A stretch of DNA of 64,000 nucleotides. It comes from Bog-793 sp035625025 (GTDB lineage Bacteria; Actinomycetota; Acidimicrobiia; Acidimicrobiales; Bog-793). Below the pieces are notes generated by a model that saw nothing but the letters and a program-made list of their open reading frames with translations, was not told the DNA's origin and did not search any database. The first letter of the stretch is position 1. The number at the start of each line of letters is the position of its first letter. The stretch is taken from NCBI GenBank assembly GCA_035625025.1, contig DASPQJ010000040.1, positions 1-64,000 of the forward strand, read 5' to 3'. Shown one piece after another: positions 43,776-54,406 of the stretch. A program made the position numbers and the translations under genes.

Positions 43776-45116
43776 ATGTCGGAGCAAAGTCCCACATCTG
43801 ACCGCGTCCCCGAGGAGAATTCTGGGCGGTTTGATGCCATCGTCAACCTCGCCAAGCGACGAGGTTTCGTCTTCCCCTCGGCCGAGATCTACGGCGGCAT
43901 CCGCTCGACTTACGACTACGGACCCCTCGGCGCGCTGATGCTGAGGAACGTGAAGGAGGCCTGGTGGCAGGCGATAGTGCGCCAGCGCGACGACGTCGTG
44001 CCCATCGACTCCGCGATCATCACGAACCCGAAGGTTTGGGAGGCGTCCGGCCATCTCGAGACGTTCGCCGATCCGCTCGTCGACTGCCGGTCGTGCCGTG
44101 AACGCTGGCGGGCGGACGAGATCGGTGGCGTCTGCCCGAACTGCGGTTCTACGAACCTCACCGAAGCTCGGCCGTTCAACCTCATGTTCAAGACCTTCGT
44201 CGGCCCGGTAGACGATGAGTCCTCGGTCGCCTACCTGCGCCCCGAGACCGCCCAGGGGATGTTCCTCAACTTCGTAAACGTGATGACGACGATGCGCCGC
44301 AGGCCCCCCTTTGGGATTGCCCAGCTCGGCCGCGGCTTTCGCAACGAGATCACCCCCGGGAACTTCGTCTTCCGCACCCGTGAGTTCGAGATGATGGAAC
44401 TGGAGTTCTTCGTCCCCCCGGCCGACGCCGCCCAGTGGTTCACGTACTGGTGCGAGGAGCGGCTCTCTTGGTACCAGAAGCTTGGGATCGCGAAAGACCG
44501 TCTGCGTTTCTACCAGCACCGCCGCGAAGAACTGTCGCACTACTCCGCGGCGACGACGGACATTGAGTTCCTCTTCCCTTGGGGCTGGGGCGAGCTCGAG
44601 GGCATCGCCAACCGAACCGACTTCGACCTGAAGGCGCACAGCGCGCACTCCGGCGTCCGTCTCGAGTACTTCGACCAGGCGACCGGCGAGCGCTATACCC
44701 CGCACGTGATCGAGCCGTCAGCCGGCGCGACGCGGGCGATGATGGCCTTTCTCCTCGCGGCCTACGAGGAGGACGAGATCGGGGGCGAGCGCCGGACGGT
44801 GCTGCACCTCCATCCGAAACTCGCACCGTTCCAGGTCGCCGTGCTCCCCCTGTCGAAGAAGGAACCGCTCGACGCCCTCGCCCACGAGGTGTTGGGCCGC
44901 TGCCGGGCCGCGTTGATGTGCGATTACGACGACACGCAGTCGATCGGACGGCGCTACCGGCGCCAGGACGAGATCGGCACGCCCTTCTGCGTCACCGTCG
45001 ACTTCGACAGCTTGGAGGACAACGCCGTCACGATCCGCGAACGAGACTCGACTCTGCAGGCCCGGGTTCCGATCGAGAACGTCGTCGTCGAGCTGCAGGA
45101 GCGAATCCGGTCCTGA
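43776..45116 (+). CDS. glyS: Glycyl-tRNA synthetase, alpha2 type
   Basis: 446 residues of the class II homodimeric GlyRS. It starts with the family segment AKRRGFVFPSAEIYGG and TYDYGPLGALMLRNVKEAWW. A zinc-like C-x2-C pair set (CRSC, CPNC) lies in the insertion. Motif 2 includes GFRNEITPGNFVFRTREFEM and motif 3 lies in EPSAGATRAMMAF. The C-terminal anticodon-binding domain begins APFQVAVLPLSKK. ATG 43776. It charges tRNA-Gly. Confidence 0.96.
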   Translation: MSEQSPTSDRVPEENSGRFDAIVNLAKRRGFVFPSAEIYGGIRSTYDYGPLGALMLRNVKEAWWQAIVRQRDDVVPIDSAIITNPKVWEASGHLETFADPLVDCRSCRERWRADEIGGVCPNCGSTNLTEARPFNLMFKTFVGPVDDESSVAYLRPETAQGMFLNFVNVMTTMRRRPPFGIAQLGRGFRNEITPGNFVFRTREFEMMELEFFVPPADAAQWFTYWCEERLSWYQKLGIAKDRLRFYQHRREELSHYSAATTDIEFLFPWGWGELEGIANRTDFDLKAHSAHSGVRLEYFDQATGERYTPHVIEPSAGATRAMMAFLLAAYEEDEIGGERRTVLHLHPKLAPFQVAVLPLSKKEPLDALAHEVLGRCRAALMCDYDDTQSIGRRYRRQDEIGTPFCVTVDFDSLEDNAVTIRERDSTLQARVPIENVVVELQERIRS

Positions 45117-45254
45117 ACCCGTCGGCCGACCCGGCCCGACTCGGAAGGCCCCGCCAGCCGGAGCTGGGCGGAAGGGTGCGATGGCATCAATTCGCCGGAC
45201 AGGGGGCCGCGGCGAGACGATCGCCCGACGAGCTGGAAAAGAGTGAAAGCACCA

Positions 45255-45659
45255 AGCAGGCGAGAAGAGTTGGCCTCGACCAGGGTTGTCGGGTTCTCGC
45301 CGTCGGTGCCCCGGCGGACTGGTCGTTCGACGATCCGCCGGTCGGGGTCGCCGTCGCGCCGCGGAGCGCTCCTTTCGGCCCGAACGAAACGGTGAACCTG
45401 GTCCGACTGAGATGACGATCGTCTTCGCCCGCGGCTCCCAGTCCCTCGCGGCAACCCTCGGCGCCGGCGGCGATGCGGGAACAAGGCCCGTGACGCCGTG
45501 GATCTCTGGCCGGCCCGGGCCAGCGGCCACTTGAGCGATCTGGCTGACGGAACCGTGCGCCGGGCCGGACTCGCACTCGGACTCGTCGACAACGAGGTGG
45601 CGGCAGTGGACTCCGACTGGTCCGGACTCCGCTTCGAGCGGCGGCGCGAGCGGCCCTGA
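45255..45659 (+). pseudogene. Frameshifted DUF3052-like gene
   Basis: The first piece (frame 2) reads RVGLDQGCRVLAVGAPADWS and FDDPPVGV. The last piece (frame 0, from 45489) reads RDAVDLWPARASGHLSDLAD, then GTVRRAGLALGLVDNEVAAV and DSDWSGLRF before TGA. These match the start and end of small actinobacterial DUF3052-like proteins, which typically read GxKPGxRV..GAPADW and TDL..DxVR..GLALGLVDxKVxAVDETWSGL. The centre is in a third frame and the tryptophan-rich 'WVAWPK' step is disrupted. Function of the intact family is unknown. Confidence 0.65.
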
Positions 45660-45705
45660 ACCCGGCTGCGTCCAAGGCACGCGTCAAACGGGTACCGTCC
45701 GGACC

Positions 45706-47606
45706 GTGGCAATTCCCGACGAGGACGTCGCCCAGGTCCGGGCCGCGACGGACCTCGTCGCTCTGATCGGCGAGCGGACCGCCCTCAAGCGAGTAGGTCG
45801 GCGCTTTGTCGGACTCTGTCCGTTCCATGCCGAGAAGACAGGCTCGTTCAGCGTCAACGCCGAAGAGGGTCTCTACTACTGCTTCGGCTGCCAGGCCTCG
45901 GGCGACGCCATTAGCTTCGTGCGGGCGACCGAGGGGGTCGACTTCGTCGAGGCCGTCGAGCGGCTCGCCAATCGCGCGGGAATCACGATCCGGTTCGACG
46001 ACGACCGCGACCGGAACGAGGAACGCAATCGGCGACGGGAGCTGCTCGCGGCGATGACCGCAGCCGTCGACTTCTACCACGACAGACTGCTCACCCACCC
46101 CGACGCGGGACGGGCGCGCCAGTACCTGCGCTCACGCGGGTACGACGGCGAGATCGTCCGCAAGTTCCGGCTCGGCTACGCCCCGGCGGGTTTCGACGAG
46201 CTCGTCCGGGCGCTCCGCCTGCCGGGAGCGGTGCTCCGAGAAGCGGGGCTCGCTTACGAAAACGAGCGCTCCCGTCTCCAGGACGCCTTCCGGGAACGGG
46301 TCATGTTCCCGATCTTCGACCCCGGCGGCCAGGCGATCGCCTTCGGTGGCCGGATCCTTCCCGACGCACTTCGTGCCTCGGATCGAGAACCGGGGCCGAA
46401 GTACAGGAACTCCCCCGAGTCGGCCATCTACTCGAAGCGCCGCACGCTCTACGGTCTGAACTGGGCTAAGGGCGACATCGCCCGCGCGCACGAAGTCGTC
46501 GTGTGCGAGGGATACACCGACGTCATCGGCTTCCACGTCGCCGGCGTGCCCCGGGCCGTCGCGACGTGCGGCACGGCCCTCACCGAGGACCACTTCCGCC
46601 TCCTCGCGCACTTCGCCAAGAAGATCGTGCTGTGCTTCGACGCCGACGCCGCCGGACAAGCGGCCGCGGCGCGCCTTTACCAATGGGAGAAGCGCCACGA
46701 GCTCGAACTCGCTGTCGCCGAACTGCCCGTCGGCTCGGACCCAGGAGAACTGGCACAGGGCAATCCCGCGGCGCTCGCCGCGGCCGTCGAACATGCCCAG
46801 CCATTCCTCGGGTTCCGAGTCGAACAGGCCCTTGGCGCGCACGACCTGCACACGCCCGAGGGCCGCAGCCGGGCGGCCGAGTCTGCCGTCTCGGCCATTG
46901 CCGAGCACCCGAACGAGCTCGTCCGCGACCAGTACCTCATCGGCGTGGCCGACCGGACCCACGTCGATCCGGTGCAGCTGCGTGAACTGCTCGTCGAGGT
47001 TCAGTCCCGACCGCAGCCAGATGTCGACGCGCCCAGCACGGGACCCAGCCAGCGCCGAGATGACGACCGGGGTTCCGACGTCGACCCCTCGCGCCGGACG
47101 TCCCGGCGGGCGTCGGAGTCGCGTTCCGAGCTCCGGGCGGGACGCGACGCTCTCATCCTCACGCTCGACCGAGCCGACGAGGTCCGCCCACTTTTCGATG
47201 AGGTGCTGTTCGTCGACCCAGTGCAACGCAACGCTTATCGCGCTCTCACCGCTGCGGCGAGCCTCGCCCAGGCGATCGAGCGGGCAGACCCGGAAGCCAG
47301 CGACCTGCTTCGTCGTCTCGCCGTCTCCGAGGGGCCCGACGAGCTCGACGTCACCGGCACCTATATCGAGCTCGTCCGGACGGCTTCCGAGAAGGTGCTG
47401 CGGGAGTTCGAGGCCGAAGGGCGCGTCGCCGAGCAGGAAGGCAGGAGCGAGGACGTCGTCGCCGTGCTGACCACGGGCGCTTGGTTGCGGACCGAACTCG
47501 AGATCCTACGGGACCCGCTCGTTCGTCCTGGTGGAACGTCGAGCGCAGAGGACGCCGCGAAACGGTTGGTAGCGTGGCTCACGCAACGCCAGCAGGAGGC
47601 AGCGGG

Positions 47607-47610
<4 letters not shown>
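45706..47610 (+). CDS. dnaG: DNA primase
   Basis: 634 residues. The N-terminal zinc finger is CPFHAEKTGSF...YYCFGC (C-x2-H, C-x2-C). The primase core has the TOPRIM motifs VVVCEGYTDVIGFHVAG and IVLCFDADAAGQAAAARLYQ. The last ~150 residues are a linker and a helical domain for helicase binding. It synthesises RNA primers at the replication fork. GTG 45706. Its stop overlaps the next ATG by four bases (ATGA), so sigma factor translation is coupled to it. Confidence 0.96.
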
Positions 47611-48752
<1,142 letters not shown>

Positions 48753-49399
48753 CCCGCTCGGTCCGATCCCTCGCCGATTTAGCGCGAGTTCGACAGCACT
48801 CCTTTCGTCGTGGTGTGCCAAACGTATCCGCGACTCAGTCGTGACAGGTCGGCGTCGTCGCCAGGAACGTCTCGTCGACAGGCGTAGGAGGCTACTGCGA
48901 AACTCTGCCCAACGGGTCGGTGTAGTTTCGAGTGACGCTGTGTCGCGCGAAGCCAGAGGGAGTCGTCTTCTCGCCCCTGTCGATGACGCGATGAATGGCG
49001 CGGGCACACATTGGCGCGGCTCGAGGCCGCGGCGTTCCTCGTGCGTCTCTCCTCGACAACGGATGCGCCTGAATCCGTCGAGCGTCATCGGTCCGACCGG
49101 GCTCTGGCAGGCGCTTTCGCCCCCCCCATCGGCGCCGTGACGATCGCGACGACGAAACCGAAGGTGCAAGGTCCGTCAGAACTGGTCCGATCCGGGTGGC
49201 GGGTTATGCCGTTGCCAGACGGGATGTCACGGGGCCATGCCGGAGCCATTGGGTTCCCTGCGGCGCGGTGACGCCACCGCCGCCAGACCACAGCGGAACA
49301 AGGCAAAAGGAAGGAAACGCCCCAGGCACGGGCCTCAAACGGTAAACGAGCGACGCTTCGCAGAGGTTCCTGAACAACGAGCAAGGGGGATAGACCGAG
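48753..49399. other. Intergenic stretch upstream of the transporter
   Basis: About 650 bases with no frame that resembles a protein on either strand. It should hold the rpoD terminator and the promoter of the transporter gene. The last bases carry AAGGGGGA as ribosome binding site. I see no clear hairpin with a T tract. Confidence 0.4.
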
Positions 49400-50008
49400 A
49401 TGTCGAACCAAATCGCAAGCCCGAGTGACGGTGGTACCCCGCGGCAATCGGCGCCGGTGGGCGACCCGAGTCCGCTCGGGTTCGCGGGGTTTGCCGCGAC
49501 ACTGTTCCTACTGGGCCTGGTCTACGCACAGGTGTTGAGCGGAAAGGCCACGTACGTCGTTCTGCCGCTCGCGTTGGTTTACGGAGGCGTCGCCGAACTT
49601 CTCGCCGGCATGTGGGAGTTCAGACGAGGGAACACCTTCGGTGCTGTTGCCTTCACCTCGTACGGCGCCTTTTGGATCACGTACTTCGTCCTCAACCAGT
49701 ACTTCGGATCAGCTGCCACCGCCTACCAGGCGATCGGCTACCTCCTCCTCACCTGGACGATCTTCACGGCCTACATGCTCATCGCCTCGATGCGGACGAA
49801 CGGCGCCGTGTTTCTCGTCTTCCTGACTCTGACGATCACCCTCGCCGTCTTCACGGCGGGTGAATTCGACCACAATGTCAACATCCTGAAAGGCGGTGGA
49901 ATCGTCGCGATCATCACCGCGGCGCTCAGCTGGTACGCGTCGCTTGCCGGTGTCGTCAACACGACGTGGAAAAAGCGCATCCTCCCGGTCTGGCCGCTTG
50001 ATAGCTAA
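49400..50008 (+). CDS. Acetate/succinate transporter, GPR1/FUN34/YaaH family
   Basis: 202 residues with six hydrophobic segments. The N-terminal family motif appears as DPSPLGFAGFAATLFLLGL (usually NPAPLG). It is followed by YGGVAELLAGMWEFRRGNTF, GAVAFTSYGAFWITYF and a terminal VAIITAALSWYASLAGVV. Members such as SatP take up acetate, often with succinate, by proton symport through hexameric channels. It stands alone between rpoD and tRNA-Asn. The unusual aspartate in the first motif is the only oddity. Confidence 0.9.
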   Translation: MSNQIASPSDGGTPRQSAPVGDPSPLGFAGFAATLFLLGLVYAQVLSGKATYVVLPLALVYGGVAELLAGMWEFRRGNTFGAVAFTSYGAFWITYFVLNQYFGSAATAYQAIGYLLLTWTIFTAYMLIASMRTNGAVFLVFLTLTITLAVFTAGEFDHNVNILKGGGIVAIITAALSWYASLAGVVNTTWKKRILPVWPLDS

Positions 50009-50250
50009 TCGGCGACGCTGCCAACTGAGCACCAGAAGGGTCCGGAGACAGTTGAGCGCCGCCGGCGCGCCGTCCGGCGGACCCTTAACCGGATCGGTCT
50101 CCCGCCGACCACCCATCGTGACCAGCAGGATTCTCGTCATTCCCGCGATTCTCCTCAGACGAAGTCACCGTCGGTATCGGACAGCCGCCGGAACGCGATC
50201 CAGGACCGATCGCCGCGAGCTGTGCACGCTGCTAACGTGCCGTCGTTCGA

Positions 50251-50323
50251 TCCGGGGTAGCTCAATTGGCAGAGCACGCGGCTGTTAACCGTGTGGTTGA
50301 GAGTTCGAGTCTCTCCCCCGGAG
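50251..50323 (+). tRNA. tRNA-Asn (GUU)
   Basis: A 73-base cloverleaf. Acceptor TCCGGGG/CCCCGGA, D stem GCTC/GAGC, anticodon stem CGCGG/CCGTG with loop CTGTTAA (anticodon GTT), T arm GAGAG-TTCGAGT-CTCTC. The anticodon stem has one G-T pair. CCA is not encoded. Confidence 0.96.
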
Positions 50324-50330
50324 CCGTGGA

Positions 50331-50366
50331 CCGGATGGACGAGACGTTGCTCAGTCGTCCATCCGG
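50331..50366 (+). terminator. Hairpin directly downstream of tRNA-Asn
   Basis: CCGGATGGACGA (50331-50342) and TCGTCCATCCGG (50355-50366) form a perfect 12-bp stem with a 12-base loop, 7 bases after the tRNA. It probably ends the tRNA transcript, although no T run follows. Confidence 0.65.
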
Positions 50367-50393
50367 GCGACAAGTCTCCTTGCAGACATGAAA

Positions 50394-50424
50394 CACCGGT
50401 GCCAGGCACAGCCCGGCACCGGTG
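50394..50424. terminator. Hairpin between tRNA-Asn and secreted protein gene
   Basis: CACCGGTGCC (50394-50403) and GGCACCGGTG (50415-50424) form a perfect 10-bp stem with an 11-base loop. On the reverse strand it is followed by TTTCATG. It lies 31 bases past the end of the leftward secreted-protein gene and is a plausible terminator for it. Confidence 0.6.
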
Positions 50425-50455
50425 CCATTTGATGAGTCTCGTCGACTAACGACAG

Positions 50456-51031
50456 CTACGACTGGATGATCACTGGGCAGTCCCAGGTGCCCGAGATCGT
50501 CACATTTCCCGCGTTCGCCTTGCCGCTGCCGTTGTCGTACGACATCTTGTAGGTGGCCGCGCCCTTCTGGTTGCCGACGGTGATCTTGCCCGATGACGCG
50601 AAGAAACCGAGATTGGTGGAGCCGCCGGGAATGACAGGCTGCAGGCTGGCACCGTACGCCGAAGTCTGAGACAGTCCCTTCTGGACCATGTTCGTGCCGC
50701 CCTCTGTTGCTGAGGCGAGGAAGATCCAGGTGCTGTAGCTGAGGCCGGACAACTTGCCGTGGAGGGTCGCGTCAATTGAGGCACCTCCCAGCCCCGGCAT
50801 GTGCCGACCGTTCGTCAGCGAACAGTTCCTCACCGGGTCGGACAACGTGAGGGTGCCGTGGTACTTCCCTGTGACCGTAAAGGTGGTCGTGGGACCACCT
50901 TTCGAAGGAGACTTCGCGGCGCTGGCAATTCCGCCACCTACTGCGCCGAGAAAGACGGCACCAACCAAGAGCGCGGCGCCGGCAATACGCATCCTCGGGT
51001 CTACCCGCCTACCGCTGACGTTGAACAGCAT
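50456..51031 (-). CDS. Secreted protein of unknown function, paralogue A
   Basis: 191 residues from ATG 51031, which has GGAGGAGG upstream. A signal peptide (MRIAGAALLVGAVFLGAVGG then IASAAK) precedes a beta-rich domain: TTTFTVTGKYHGTLTLSDP, RNCSLTNG, LHGKLSGLSYSTWIFLAS, SSGKITVGNQKGAATYKM and NVTISGTWDC. Two cysteines, one near the start of the domain and one at the end, could form a disulfide. The neighbouring gene encodes a paralogue with the same layout. I recognise no family; it resembles in general style small exported beta-sandwich proteins of actinobacteria. It is leftward and has its own ribosome binding site. Confidence 0.75.
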   Translation of the reverse strand: MLFNVSGRRVDPRMRIAGAALLVGAVFLGAVGGGIASAAKSPSKGGPTTTFTVTGKYHGTLTLSDPVRNCSLTNGRHMPGLGGASIDATLHGKLSGLSYSTWIFLASATEGGTNMVQKGLSQTSAYGASLQPVIPGGSTNLGFFASSGKITVGNQKGAATYKMSYDNGSGKANAGNVTISGTWDCPVIIQS

Positions 51032-51498
51032 GGCCTCCTCCGAACCTGTTGTGACCGGCGATTGATTCTCTGCCGCCCTGTTGCACGAATCATAGCCTTT
51101 CACTTGGAACTCAAGAATCACGTGCGGTGAGAATTGGCCTCAGCGGCGGTGACACCGTGCGGCGTCTCGCGGGCTTGTCGCCGTCTGTCGGGTGGACCAG
51201 TGATTTCCCCGAAGTCTCTGCCGAGTAATCGCCCCTGAGAAAAGGACTTGAAGACGCGGCCCGGTGAGAGAAGGTGTCACCCGCCGTTTGCCGTCCCGAG
51301 TGTGGAGCCGAGATGCCCCGTCAGGGCCGGATCGGGCCGCCGGCACAATCGCCCAACCCGCCCCGGAGCCTCTCAGCACCCGATGCACGAGAAACCCTCC
51401 CAGGGAGCCAACGCGGTATCAGGCACGAGTCCCCCGTCTTTCTCGATCCCGGACACTGGCGACGCCTCGTCACGAGCTGGCGCGACGACCAACAATCG
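51032..51498. other. Spacer between the two secreted paralogues
   Basis: About 470 bases without a supported gene. It should carry a separate promoter for paralogue A, since the distance is too long for simple read-through translation. No repeat or hairpin stands out. Confidence 0.4.
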
Positions 51499-52053
51499 CT
51501 ACGCGGAGGAAACCCCAGTGCAGTTCCACCTGCCGGAGACAATCACGGTCCCGTCGTTGGGTTCGCCACTTCCGTTGTTGAAAACCATCTTGTACGTCGC
51601 CGAGCCGGTCCTGCCACCGATAGTGATCTTTCCCGATCTCGCCGAAAACCCCGTGCTCGAACTCATCATGTTGCCTACGGGAACAAGTCCAACGCTGTAC
51701 TGCGAAATCGGTGTGAGGTCGTTCTGGGTCAGTGTGCCGGTTTTCGGCTCGACGGCGAGAAAGGTCCAGGTCCTCCAGCTGAGGCCCGACAACTTGCCCT
51801 TGAGGATCAACTCGAGTGTCACGGTTCCCGGCAACCTGACAATCATGCAGTTCTCCGCCGGGTCGGACATCTTCAGGCTGCCGCCGTACGTCCCGGTGAC
51901 GATGAAGGTGTTCGTCTCTGCTCGGCGCGCCCCGGACGCGGCATCGCCCAGGACGTTGACACCCAGAGTCGCGAGAGCCGTGGCACTTACGAGCAGCGCG
52001 ATGCCCGCGGTGCGCGTCCTGGGGCGTGTCGGCCGACCGCCGACTTTGCGCAT
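51499..52053 (-). CDS. Secreted protein of unknown function, paralogue B
   Basis: 184 residues from ATG 52053, preceded by GAGGAGG. The signal peptide is TRTAGIALLVSATALATLG. The domain aligns by eye with paralogue A along its length: NTFIVTGTYGGSLKMSDPAE, then ENCMIVRL, LKGKLSGLSWRTWTFLAV, RSGKITIGGRTGSATYKM, FNNGSGEPNDGTVIVSGRW and a final cysteine. Shared elements are VTGxYxGxLxxSDP, GKLSGLS-xxTWxFLA and SGKITxGxxxGxATYKM. The tandem same-strand arrangement suggests local duplication followed by divergence. Function unknown. Confidence 0.75.
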   Translation of the reverse strand: MRKVGGRPTRPRTRTAGIALLVSATALATLGVNVLGDAASGARRAETNTFIVTGTYGGSLKMSDPAENCMIVRLPGTVTLELILKGKLSGLSWRTWTFLAVEPKTGTLTQNDLTPISQYSVGLVPVGNMMSSSTGFSARSGKITIGGRTGSATYKMVFNNGSGEPNDGTVIVSGRWNCTGVSSA

Positions 52054-52416
52054 CGAGACCTCCTCGAATTCGGCAACTGACGGGTCATTTGTGAAATCGG
52101 TCCGACGACCTGGAAGGTAATTCTCCGTTCGTGACGCGTCGCGCCCGTCATGATGCCACCGAGGTGACGACCGTCGCGGTCGTGGGTTCGACACGCGGCG
52201 TAACTCCCGATCGCGGAACACCCGTCCCCGCACCGGAGTATTCCGGCGGGGCAGACAGAACGCAACGGAGCCGGCTTCGCCGCGCCCTTTTTCCTGCCGG
52301 TCAGGGTCCAGGCGCGAAAACGCCATTTCTCGTCGTCGAATGACTTCTCCCCCGACGAGGCGGCGGAGCCGGTACGGTCCAGGTGTGGCGAACCCATCGA
52401 CAACGGGGAGGCGACA

Positions 52417-53025
52417 GTGTTCGACGCTCTGAAGGTCGCCTATCGCAAGGATCCGGCGCTGCACGGTGTGCACGCGTTCGAGGTCATTCTCTACCAGGGC
52501 ATCTGGGCAATCTGGTCGTATCGGCTCGCCCACGCCCTCCAGAAGATTCATCTGCCCTTCTTCCCCCGTCTCATCTCCCAGCTCGCAAGGCTTTTCACGG
52601 GGATTGAGATCCATCCCGGAGCGGTGATCGGCAAGAGGTGCTTCATCGACCACGGTGCGGGTGTCGTGATCGGCGAGACGGCAGTGCTCGGTGACGACGT
52701 CATGCTCTACCAGGGCGTCACCCTTGGCGGCCATGGCTGGTGGACGGACGCCAAGGGCGCGAAACGTCACCCGACGATCGGCAACAACGTCACGCTCGGC
52801 GTCGGGTGCTCCGTGCTGGGCCCGGTCGTCGTCGGCGAGGACAGCCGGATCGGTCCGCACGCGCTCGTGGTCGACGACGTGCCGGCGCGCTCAATCGTGG
52901 TCGTGGAAAGGGGCCATTGCGTCACGCTCAGCAGAGCACGCTTCAAAGAACCGGAAGACGAGGAGCGTCTCCCTGCCACGTGGATGACGGGTGAGGGAGA
53001 GGAGAGGCCTGATGGCACTGCATGA
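52417..53025 (+). CDS. cysE: Serine O-acetyltransferase
   Basis: 202 residues. The N-terminal helical part (DPALHGVHAFEVILYQG) is followed by a left-handed beta helix with the family signature FTGIEIHPGAVIGKRCFIDH and GVVIGETAVLGDDVMLYQGV, then TLGGHG and HPTIGNNVTLGVGCSVLGPV. It makes O-acetylserine from serine and acetyl-CoA, the first step of cysteine synthesis. GTG 52417 has GGGGAGG upstream. The gene for the second step, cysK, overlaps its 3' end but is broken. Confidence 0.95.
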   Translation: MFDALKVAYRKDPALHGVHAFEVILYQGIWAIWSYRLAHALQKIHLPFFPRLISQLARLFTGIEIHPGAVIGKRCFIDHGAGVVIGETAVLGDDVMLYQGVTLGGHGWWTDAKGAKRHPTIGNNVTLGVGCSVLGPVVVGEDSRIGPHALVVDDVPARSIVVVERGHCVTLSRARFKEPEDEERLPATWMTGEGEERPDGTA

Positions 53026-53930
53026 TGATGTGACCGAGCTATCGGTCGAACGCCGCTCGTCGAACTCCACCGTTTCGCGGCCGATATTCCCGTGGGACTC
53101 ATCGCCAAACTCGAAAACGCGAATCCCGGTGGAAGCGTCAAGGACCGCATCTCTTTGGCGGTGATCCGTGCCGCAAAGACCTCTGGCGAGCTCTCCCCAA
53201 CGGCACGATCGTCGAGCCGACGAGTGGCAATACGGGGATCGGGCTTGCCATGGTCGCGGCCACCAAGGGCTACGGCACCATCTTCACGATGCCGGAGAGC
53301 AGGAGCGTCGAACGGCGAAGGATCATCGCCGTCTACGGCGCCCGCATCGTCCTCACGCCTGCCGCAGACGGGATGCGCGGCGCGGTCGAAGAGGCGCGCC
53401 GGCTCTCCGCCGAACACGGCTGGTACATCTCGCAGCAGTTCGAGAACCCGGCGAACCCGAGGTGCACCGGCGTACGACGGCCCTCGAGATCTGGAACGAC
53501 CTCGACGGTCGGCTCGACGCCTTCGTTGCCGGCGTTGGCACCGGCGGCGCGATCACCGGTGTTGGACGGGTCTGGAAGAATCGCAGCTCGTCGATCCTCG
53601 TCGTGGCCGTCGGGCCCGAGGAATCACCCGTCCTTTCCGGCGGCTCGCCAGCTCCTCATCGAATCCAGGGCATCGGAGCCGGTTTCGTCCCGGCGATCCT
53701 CGACACCGCCGTCTTCGACGAGGTCGTGTGGGTCAGCGGGTCCGACGCCGCGGAGGCGAGCAGGCGACTCGCCCGAACCGAGGGCATCCTCGTCGACGTC
53801 TCGAGCGGGGCGGCCCTGGGCGCGGCCACCCGGGTCGCCGAGCGTCCGGAACTGGCAGGCAGACCGTCGTCGTCGTCCCGGAGACCGGAGATCGGTACCT
53901 CAGCACTGGCCTTTTCGACACTGACGCTGA
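53012..53930 (+). pseudogene. cysK: Frameshifted cysK (cysteine synthase)
   Basis: ATG 53012 overlaps the end of cysE and has GGAGAGG upstream. The protein then appears in pieces: IAKLENANPGGSVKDRISLA (with the PLP lysine) in one frame; TIVEPTSGNTGIGLAMVAAT and YGARIVLTPAADGMRGAVEE in a second; TALEIWNDLDGRLDAFVAGV, GTGGAITGVGRVWKN, HRIQGIGAGFVPAILDTAVF and VDVSSGAALGAAT in a third; and VVVVPETGDRYLSTGLFD back in another. At least four frame changes, including one just after the start (GAGCTATCGG lacks a base of the usual ELIGRTPL). Residues within pieces are well conserved, so decay is recent or the sequence has errors. Confidence 0.85.
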
Positions 53931-54032
53931 TCGACGCCCGGCGCGGTCGATGGCTGTTTTCGAACCGCGGCTTGCACGAGGTCCTCGCAACCTATCTGCA
54001 GGTGGCAGAGTGTCGAAAGCAGTGTGCGGTGC

Positions 54033-54105
54033 GGGGCCGTAGCTCAGTGGTCAGAGCAGGGGACTCATAATCCCTGGGTCGCAGGTTCGATCCCTGCCGG
54101 CCCCA
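54033..54105 (+). tRNA. tRNA-Met (CAU; Ile2 possible)
   Basis: A 73-base cloverleaf. Acceptor GGGGCCG/CGGCCCC, D arm GCTC...GAGC, anticodon stem GGGGA/TCCCT with loop CTCATAA (anticodon CAT), T arm GCAGG-TTCGATC-CCTGC. The acceptor starts with a paired G, so it is not an initiator. CAT tRNAs may be elongator Met or, with lysidine, Ile; sequence alone does not settle this. Confidence 0.93.
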
Positions 54106-54128
54106 CCGTTTTCTTGTATGACCACGCC

Positions 54129-54171
54129 CTTGGTTTCAGCGAGGTCGTTGCGTCGACCGGCTGAAACCAAG
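54129..54171. terminator. Long hairpin after tRNA-Met
   Basis: CTTGGTTTCAGC (54129-54140) and GCTGAAACCAAG (54160-54171) form a perfect 12-bp stem. Inside the loop GGTCG and CGACC can pair as well, giving a two-step hairpin. It lies 23 bases after the tRNA. The tail is not T-rich. The rest of 54172-54406 shows nothing else. Confidence 0.5.
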
Positions 54172-54406
54172 CCTGACGCGTGACAGATCGATAACGCCTG
54201 ATCTGGAACGCAGTAACGGGTGATCCGTGACGCGCCTTCGGTTGACGCCTCAGCAATGCGTCCGTCAGCGAACTCAGCGCCCGACCCGATGGCCGGTGCA
54301 GGCGATTCAGAAGACTTGCCCGTCCGTCTTCATTTCCGTCTGATTCCGCTGAGATCGGCTCGGGTTCGCCACGTTCGGGTGCGCGGGCGCGCGGCCGCGC
54401 GCCCCC

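Noticed and set aside
46132..47226. Leftward 364-codon frame opposite dnaG
   Set aside because: Antisense shadow; the forward frame carries all primase motifs.
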